From NCBI RefSeq assembly GCF_028554725.1, contig NC_071668.1, positions 15,731,501 to 15,795,500 on the forward strand: a stretch of 64,000 bases of DNA, given 5' to 3'. The translations under genes were made by a program, and so were the position numbers. The DNA comes from Zeugodacus cucurbitae. Taxonomy: Eukaryota > Arthropoda > Insecta > Diptera > Tephritidae. Below, one piece after another: positions 56,201 to 64,000 of this stretch. Under the pieces are notes generated by a model. It did not search any database. It saw only the letters and a program-made list of their open reading frames with translations, and had not been told where the DNA came from. Every line of letters starts with the position of its first letter. The first letter of the stretch is position 1.

Positions 56201-59200
56201 GGAAGGGCTAAGTTCGGATGTAACCGAACATTTTATACTCTCGTAATTTACTGATGTAATTTTTTTAAAAGATAACCTAATTTAGACACATAATTTCGGC
56301 ATAAATTCCAGTAGAGTAACGAAAATCATCATATATAGTGTATGAGGGCTGAGATAATTCCTCAACCCATTTCACTAATTTTCACCACCAAGGTATATTA
56401 TATCCAAGACTATACCCTGACTTAATTTTGCTAAGATATACCATATATTAATCGATATATGCGGAATAAAGCCCAACATATTTTAGAAAAACCTTTAATT
56501 AGGTATATGGGAGCTAGGGCAGTTGTTATCCGATTTTAACCATTTTTGGTACAGAGCCACACTATTAGAAGAAATAGATTCCCTATGAATTACATTAAAA
56601 TATCTGAGAGATTTACCGATATTTTCGGTGAAAAATTACCCTTAGGCACTGAGTTCTTCATGTTCGATATCCGGGGGGTTATAGTCCGATTTCGACAATT
56701 TTTCCACAAAAAAATTGGTCATTTTGATATATATAATCCTATTCGAGTTTTATGAGATACAAACAACCGTTACACAACTATAATACTCTCTTAGTAACTT
56801 TGCTGCGATAGTATAAAAACAATAATAAAACAATTGAGCATTCACAACATACCCGCTATAGACATCAGACAGTCCAAGACACGCGCTGCACTGCGATCGC
56901 CCACAACATGCGCATCGGACATGGAAAAGTAATTCAAATTACACGACTCAGCTTGCTCGTGCGTTTCGGGTAGCAAATTCTCCTGACCAACATAGCACAG
57001 CGACAGCATTTTAAGCAAATTACGTGTTATGTAACGCGAAGTTAATGCTGGTCCCAGACGATGTGCCAGCCACATCAAGCTACCAGCGCTCATTTCAGAG
57101 ATGCGATTATTTTGCGCTGCTTTGGCTTCGGACATTTTCGAAATTACCGATGCTTGCAAAGAGTCCAGCGCAACTTGTTTTTGCATTTCACTTTCCTCTT
57201 CCGACTTGGACTCCTTATGCTCTGCCTGCAGCTGCACTTTGTCGGCAGCATTTTGCTGCGATTTCAATTGCTTTTGCTCCTCTTCCACTGCTTGTGTTAT
57301 AATCTCGAATGAATCGATACTTTTGCGTGAACCAATGTCACAGTCGATGGTGTTTAATTGATAACTACGCCTGATTGCGCTGGCAGGTATTTCAATTGTG
57401 GGCGATTTGGCGCCCAGTTGTGCGGTGGGTGAATCAGTTGCGCATTGACTGTGCAGGGATAACTTATCGGCATCTTCCAATGATGCGCTTGACATTTTTG
57501 TACCGTAGATGATTTCGGAAATTGCTAAGTTTTCCGATGCTGTTTCGCTTTGGTTGTAATCCTCTTTAGCTTCTTCGGCTGGTGCAGGACGCATGTCAAA
57601 AGAGTCGAGCGATTTATTTTCACTTGTTCCAGAATTTGATATGTGATCCGAGTTGGCATCATCATCAAAACTGAAAACGTCCTCAACCTCCTGTTTTGTT
57701 GCTGTGGAGAATGAAAAGAGAAATCACAAAAATTATTATATTTCACTTGTAGTTTGCTAGCATTACTTACCAGGTACTTTAACATGCAGTGTCGCATCAT
57801 CTACACTTTGGTCCGTGCGTTCTGTTGACATAAGTGTCAACGAAATGTCATCTTCTGTCGAGGCGTAATTTAAATTCCGACTCGTACGACGACTGCCACC
57901 GCCGCCATTATTCGTGGAGCTATGATAATGGAAACCGTTACCATCTTCCGGTTCTTTGTAACCACCAACAGCCTCAATGAGTGGCGCAATGAAATTATGT
58001 AGAAAACATTTCAAGCCGAAGCGCACAATCAAATGCAACAGAAAACTATGATGGTACAGCTTAACGGATTTACGCGACTTAAACGAACTGCTCATTGAGA
58101 AGCGCACTTGTCCGCCGGTGGCACTGCTCGCATCCATGCTGCGCGTGCGCACAGAAATCATGCCGCGTTCAAAGCTCTCCACATCGTACAGCTTCATTAT
58201 GGGCAATAACAGGTACTTTTGTGTATTGACAATGCCGAGCGCTTGTGCCACGGAATCAAATAAATTCCACGCAGTCAATATGGAGGTTTGCTCATCCAAC
58301 AGCAAATCAATAATGTGCGGCAACAGCAGTTCGACTGGTGAAAATTGCTCATACCCAATGGGCTCTAACAAACGACCGATGTAGACACAGCACGACATCA
58401 CTTTGCACTCGGCTATTTTGCGTTCAAATAACACACGCTGGCGATCCATGTCGGTGTATTTGGCGCACTCACGCCCATTGCAGTTGAAGTGTGTGCACAA
58501 CTCGAGTAGCGAGGAATTCAAATCGAATTGATGCAAGGCGCGTATAAGCGCATATGTCGCATAGAAATTACATGGAAACGGTATCAATTGATTGGCGAAA
58601 ATCGGTTCGAGTAGCTGGGTGGCTGTTGGCGCCGGCAGTCCTTTGTCAGTGGTCACTACGGCGCACTGCGGTTGCAACAACAAACCGACAGTGTAACGCA
58701 AACACTTCGGTATGTCATGACGGTGTAAGCTGGCCACAGTGCGACACGCGGCGAGACGTTCTTCGTTGCTTGCATTCACGCCGTTCATGAGCATTGCGCG
58801 CAGACGCTGCATGGCAAACAGCTCTACAATGAGGCAGCCCAATATTTGGAGCTCACGTTCGCGGTTCTCGTGTAGCAGCTGTTGCATTGAACGCTTCTTT
58901 AGGTAGGTTGGGCTTGGTGCCAGTAGACTTTTTGGTTTCTGCTTATTTTGTGTTATGGTCGGTATGCTAGCATTCGGATTATCATCGAGGAAAAGACGGT
59001 TGGTAAATGAGTTTTCCGAGGAGTGTGCATCGAACAGCATATCACTGTGTATGATCTTTTCCAAAGTGTTCGATGCTGGCTTCTGTTTGGGAAAAGTGCG
59101 TGCGAAGAATGTTTCAATTGTTTCGAGCGATTGGAGGAGCGCACATGGATTGTAATCTTTTGGCAAGTCAATGAAATTGGTGCTGGGGTAGAAATTTGAA

Positions 59201-61479
59201 TTTGACGACAGAGCATCGCTTGTTGTGTTATTTACGCGTAAGGACATACGCGGTGAGGATGACGAAGCACCCGAACGACGTAACGAAGTTGTGGCTGCAG
59301 CGAGCTCTGTTGGAAGCGTAGTGGTTGCACCACTAACATTTAGATTCTCTGTGCTTTTGGCAAGACGTCTTGATTCGTTGGCGCGCAGTGTAGAGTTGGC
59401 GGAACGTGGTGAATGCGGCGCAGTATAGAATTGATTGAGACGTGGTGGTGTTTTATTAAACCATGGTGACGGAAAACGTTTGGCGGGATGTGGTGTGGTA
59501 AACAGTTGCACAATACCACGTTGGCAGAGCTCTTTATGTTGATCCACCAAACTCAGACATACATTCTTTGATTTGACAGCAGCCTTGCCGGTTAATTTGT
59601 AGCTATTATGTTGGTATTATAAATGAAATTGTATTAAATACAGAAATATATAATTTATGTCATATATTACCCAAAATTGAGATCAATCCAGTGTTGTAGC
59701 CTCTCACTAACATACTGTGACTCCAAAGCTTCCCGATGTTTTGCAATGAAATCTTCAGGGCATGACGCCCAAGCAGGCAACTCCAGGTCTGGCAAGTCTT
59801 CGTGTATACTCTTGAAAATCATTGGATCGGAGTAGAACTCAGGTATACATTCGTCCGGTGTCCATTGTTGCAAGCGTTGTATGGACACGGGATATTCGGC
59901 AGGCACCCAAATGGGACGCACGTGTTGGCAGAGCACCTCTTGCGGTGTGCGTCGTGCCATATAAACAAAGTAGGTGATTTCGGAAAGAAAATCTGACACA
60001 TGATGCGGTATCTGACTGCTTGCGGCACTTCCTACACCATTTACGCCTTGATGGGTGGTATGTGAAAACATTAAATCCAAATGTACATCACCTTTGTTCA
60101 ATCGATATTTGCTTTTGCTTAAATCACGCCAATTCAGACCATTGCGTGCGGTAAAATCAGTTACCCATGGCATTATGTGATGATAGGCCGGGTTATTAAC
60201 TCCGCGACCGGCAGCATTATTCAATATCGTTAGATAATCATAATTAGAAAGTTGTCCATTGCACCACATTTCACAGTATTCGCGCAACGTAAACTGCTCC
60301 AAATCATAAGCGAATTGCAAATCGAATTTGGTATTGCTGGAGCAATCAACAGTGTCGTCGTCGCCATCTTCGGCAATGCCACCACAAATATAACTACCAT
60401 TTTCATGTTCTTCTAAAGCCACGGAATTCTCGCCATCCACACCGTGCGCAGTTTCGCTTGGTGATGTGACACCACGTTCTGCCAGATTTGGTCGTAATAT
60501 GCAAGACTCTAGACGTGGTAGTACTTGTATCCACAGATTTTCACGCACCATTATATCATGCAGACGTATATCACCCAAGAAAAGTCCAGCCGTTTGTAGC
60601 GCCTTCGAAAGCTGTATTATCTGATAGATAATAAAGAGCGACTTGTTGTAGGATTTACCCAATATAGATGGTGAATAAGTTATGCAATCGTAAAGACTTG
60701 TAACAATGGCGGGAGGATAAAATAATACGCAAAAACGAGTTGAAGTCTCTATGGTGATGAGTGCTGGCATTATATTCGCATGACGATCAGTACCTTTAAA
60801 AATGTTAAACATATATATAACAGTGTCCAAAATATATTAATTATTCAAATAAATTCCTCTTACCATTAGCGTCCTCTGTGAACATAACTCCGTTATTGCT
60901 TTCGCATGCTTGATCCGCAATTAACCGATCTTGCTGGCAATGTATGACAGGACAATTGTATACACGTTGTATCAATTCTTTCAACACTACATCATAAGAA
61001 ACAAGACTGCAAGCCGAAGGAGGGCTTAATGTTCTACCAGCTGGTGTCGATGATTTGGCATACTTAACGTTAGCGCCTGGATAACGTTTGTATGCAGCCT
61101 CCCAAAGATTTTTGAAATTTGTATTGGTTACATAGCACATTGCTTGAGAATATGTGAGTGGATTGTTGCTCTCAGCCTCTACAGCTGGTTCTATGCCTCC
61201 TCCTTCGCCATTTTGCCATTGTAGAGGGAATACTTTTACATTTGGTTTCTTTAAATAAGTTTGCAATAAAATCTTCGTCCATGGATGATCTAAGGGATCA
61301 CTTGGATGTGCGCGTCTATCAAGTTTTTGCCATACATTGAATGGAGCGATTTTGCGACGCGTTTCTAACGTTTGTAACCATTGCTTATCGCAAATCAATT
61401 GATAACGACCAGATACAGGGGTTTCACACAAATGCTGTATGTTTATACCAATTTCATTGCAAAGCACATCCATTTTCAA
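53245..61479 (-). CDS. WDR81 orthologue (kinase-like, BEACH and WD40 protein)
   Basis: Eight coding exons: 60864-61479, 59671-60793, 57771-59602, 56853-57701, 55989-56164, 55045-55932, 53540-54135 and 53245-53479. They sum to 6315 nt, 2104 residues, and every junction keeps frame. The start is MKMDVLCNEIGINIQ. At about residues 210-300, ALQTAGLFLGDIRLHDIMV is a degenerate kinase loop. At about 350-570 lies the BEACH domain: YCEMWCNGQLSNYDYLTILN, then PAYHHIMPWVTDFTARNGLN, then WRDLSKSKYRLNKGDVHLDL. The middle is long and partly low-complexity. The last ~330 residues are WD40 repeats: SFVGHTNSVRSILALDN, DKTVKLWSLR, GVHIWDPFIGRP, SALDHSLAVWHATDG. WDR81 with WDR91 restrains PI3-kinase activity in endosome maturation and acts in aggrephagy. 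It acts on endosomal membranes; that role is from the human family. Human WDR81 is 1941 residues. Intron 4 carries a dispersed repeat. Confidence 0.92.
56195..56817 (+). repeat. Dispersed repeat, TATACTCTCGCAA family, in a WDR81 intron
   Basis: Starts AGTAAGGAAGGGCTAAGTTC and GGATGTAACCGAACATTTTA, then TACTCTCGTAA. It ends AACTATAATACTCTCTTAGT followed by AACTTTGCTGCGATAGTATA. Shorter than the 3342 copy because the central GGGCG-rich part is missing. Lies opposite to the WDR81 strand, between exons 4 and 5. Confidence 0.8.
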
Positions 61480-62237
61480 TTTGTTTATTTACACATAGGT
61501 ATATTCTTCAAAACTTGAACATTTCAGTGTGGTTGAGCAAATTTTTTTAGCAACACTTTCGTAATTACAATTTTGAAGCACAGCTCCAATGTAAAGTGAC
61601 CTTATAATAAATTATGACATTCTACTTACACATTACACAAATATGTTCACATTTTTTGCTTATTCTATTGCTTGCTTGCTTGAGTTTTTGTACAAAAATT
61701 TGTTTGAAACAAAGAAGTTTTTGCATCATTCTCCAGTGAAAAGAAATTTACGACGATTTGCTTGAGTCCCGTTTCGATAATAAACGTTTTATCGATAACT
61801 TTTCGATACGATTTTAAAAGAAAAGTTTATTTTAAATACAAATAGGGTTTTTAGTTTGTTTGTAACAAATTGTGAATTGTTATCTTAAATTAGTTTTTAT
61901 TTAATGATTGAGCACCAATCTTCATTTTTTTAAGGTTAGTTTAAGCACACGATTTATGTGCATCATTCGTTATGTATCGAGCAGCTGAGCTACATCTCTA
62001 GATGCAATCAGCTGTTAGAAAGTAAACAAACACAGAGTGACACACAATTTTCAAGAACTATAATTAACACTTGTGTGAACAAATAAAATATTTAATTAAG
62101 AATTTAATTTTTTTAATAAAAATAGTATGTTTTGATTGTAAATTTTTGTTTTAGATAGATTGCAAAGATCTCCGCTAGCTGAAGAGTAATCAATATAAAA
62201 CAGTGAACTAAAATAATAATAAAATTAATACAGTAAT
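61480..62237. other. 5' flank of WDR81
   Basis: AT-rich DNA. Includes the DRE at 61790-61797, a nearby TTTCGATA pair (61772 and 61802) and TTGCTTGCTTGCTTG around 61670. No gene. Confidence 0.4.
61790..61797. promoter_or_regulatory. DRE motif (TATCGATA) upstream of WDR81
   Basis: Palindromic TATCGATA about 310 bp upstream of the WDR81 start codon, with two weaker TTTCGATA words close by. It is the DREF-binding core typical of housekeeping promoters in flies. Confidence 0.5.
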
Positions 62238-62425
62238 ACAGTTGAACTTCCCTAACATCATCAGTCATCAAAATCATCATAATCCACAAAATAACTTCGA
62301 GTTAGAGATAATTCCGAGTTACAGATGGTAATTTGTATCAAATTTTACTTCTATTGCCAACTCAACGGTTCGAGTTATGGAGAACTTTGAGTTAGAGATG
62401 TTCGAGTTATGGAAGTTCAACTGTA
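62238..62425. mobile_element. Tigger/pogo-like MITE, copy 3
   Basis: TA-flanked, CAGTTGAACTTCCCTAACAT to TTATGGAAGTTCAACTG; about 12 bp of exact inverted ends. The interior repeats CGAGTTA and GAGTTAGAG words. The best-preserved of the three copies in this window. Confidence 0.75.
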
Positions 62426-64000
62426 ATTTAATGTAGGGACTTCGAAGACAGTTACGTTTCAAAATAAGCGTGATCCTCGTGCAACTGTAGTAGTTTAACC
62501 TACTATTTATCCAGCCTAGAACCTAGCATATTGGAAATCTGTATGCCCAGCGTGCAACGCGTCTTTCGCATCATGTCCAGCAAAACCCCAACCATCTAAC
62601 ACCTTAATATCTATGGTCCGATTCCGTCGAAACAGCTCGTTTATTATGTTTTTTTCTCCAAGTGGGGTCTAGATAACAGTTACAACATCACCAACAGTTA
62701 TGGTTTTTATTCACTGTCTCTTTACTCATTTAACTTGGTATTCCATTGGAAATGGCTACTTATACTAAATCTGCTGGATCACTGCCCTAGCACATATCTC
62801 TTCGACCTAGCGTATATTGTGAACTACTGAAGCTCTAAACCCGAAAATATTAAAAAATAATTTTAAATCATACCGACAATTTCCTTGTGGTAGGTTTAAC
62901 GTAAAAACAATTTTTGCAACAGTTCAAGGGCAGATTTGTTTACATTTTTTGTTTTTGCCTTTCTGTTGATGTCAGATTTAAAAGCACAAATGTGTTTGCA
63001 CATATTTGCGAGTATGATTCTTGTAATAATGTGATAAGAGTTCAAAGACATAGGAATACGAAATAAAGCATACACATATGTATATAAATATTTTACGATT
63101 TATGACAAATATTTTAATTTGAAACAACACAGCATCCCAACCCGAAAAATATCAAAGGAAGGCCATTGCAATTTCTGAAGATCGCGAACCTTAGCTGTTG
63201 GATGATTTGTAGTCAAGTTGTAAACTCGGCTGCAGTCTAGTCTAATGAAGTTTTCCTAATATCGCCCAACTTGAGAAATAGGAGAAAGAAAAGTAGAGGG
63301 CTCAATTTGAGTACGAATTAGTAGAGTATATTAAGTCGCTAAAGATCTTAACCTTAAAACTAAAGTCATCAGCAGCTATGAGAACAAAAATATTGATTTT
63401 GTGACCTTGCTACTGAGTTATGGAAGCATTTACTATTTGATAGCGGAACGAAGGAGGTGGAAATTCTTCGAAATGCCCTATGCGTGTTAGGATACCTTAA
63501 TGAGCTGTTGGTGACTCAATGGGATGATGTGAGTGAATGTACAAGAGACCAAAGGTACCTCATTAAAGCCAAATAATCGTTTGATTGATTATATGGATAA
63601 ATTCAACAATCGACAAGGTCTATAGACTTTATTACGGATCTTCGAATTTTACGAGTAGTGTATGTATATCATATATTTTTATATTTCGCGTATATGTATG
63701 TATGTGTTTATGATTATAGAGTTCGGGTGAAATATATGGGTATGTAATTCTTTCATATCACTTCACAAAACACTACATACGCATACAGAGGAAAAAAACA
63801 AGGTTTTCGATCATAAAAGTTACTAACGAACAAACTCAAGAATCGGACCTTTTGTTGTTTCCATTGTCATATGCATGTATTTGTAAGGAAACGAAATTCG
63901 ATGGTGTAAATACATATGTAAACATTAGCTTCTTTATTATAACTGTTGTGTACTGCTCAATATCAAAGGCAATTAATCATTCATATCGCCAATAATGACC
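62426..64000. other. Right edge of the window, no gene recognised
   Basis: AT-rich without long open frames. A less AT-rich part at 63400-63600 (GCATTTACTATTTGATAGCG, GATGATGTGAGTGAATGTAC) could be a decayed retroelement fragment, but I cannot tie it to a family. ATGTATGT-type microsatellite at about 63690-63705. Confidence 0.3.

Overview
This is an insect nuclear genome window. The base composition is AT-rich, introns are short with GT/AG borders, and fly-type genes recur: UAP56/Hel25E ending in IEGR, a Tudor-domain protein, CHID1, WDR81 and a polyQ-rich ataxin-7-like protein. Transposon density is high, with tephritid- or drosophilid-looking dispersed repeats. A true fruit fly (Tephritidae) is my best guess. 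I could not run a search, and species is not determinable from what I see.

Layout. 1-1885 holds the first four coding exons (minus strand) of an SLC5-type sodium/solute cotransporter that runs off the left edge. 7831-12302 holds a complete paralogue with eleven coding exons and 615 codons. The first four exons plus about 1 kb of upstream DNA are near-identical in both (1-1885 versus 11398-13311), so this is a recent tandem gene duplication. The DNA between the two genes is filled with transposon debris: a broken repeat-borne gene (2475-3336), a dispersed repeat nested behind it, a series of 12-bp motifs, and a clean 772-bp TTAA-flanked MITE (6730-7501).

13497-32724 is the gene-dense part: a Tudor-domain gene (-), Hel25E/UAP56 (-; seven coding exons, the last of 14 bases), a CHID1-like GH18 gene (+), an ataxin-7-like gene (-) and a 1298-residue C2H2 zinc-finger gene (+). 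The ataxin-7-like and zinc-finger genes are divergently arranged around a TATCGATA (DRE) motif. Hel25E (mRNA export), the ataxin-7-like protein (candidate SAGA subunit) and the zinc-finger protein are nuclear, while the Tudor protein suggests germline piRNA work. I see no evidence that they form one pathway.

34221-47345 is a roughly 13-kb GC-rich tandem array of units of about 146-155 bp. It reverses orientation at about 43085, so it forms two head-to-head arms of about 4.2 kb. It contains higher-order duplications of 982, 1834, 302, 466 and 747 bp. A full-length, apparently intact Tc1-type transposon (37278-38889) sits inside one unit; it has 48-bp perfect terminal repeats, a TA target duplication and an uninterrupted DD34E transposase once a 58-bp intron is removed.

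47346-53244 is mostly non-coding, with a tRNA-Gly(GCC) at 48754-48824 and several MITEs. 53245-61479 is a complete WDR81 gene (-; eight exons, 2104 codons; kinase-like, BEACH and WD40 regions). 61480-64000 has a DRE motif and one MITE but no recognisable gene.

The observations most worth following are the inverted GC-rich array with its fresh Tc1 insertion, the two related TTAA MITEs, the duplicated transporter, and a possible small plus-strand gene with its own TATA box inside a Hel25E intron.
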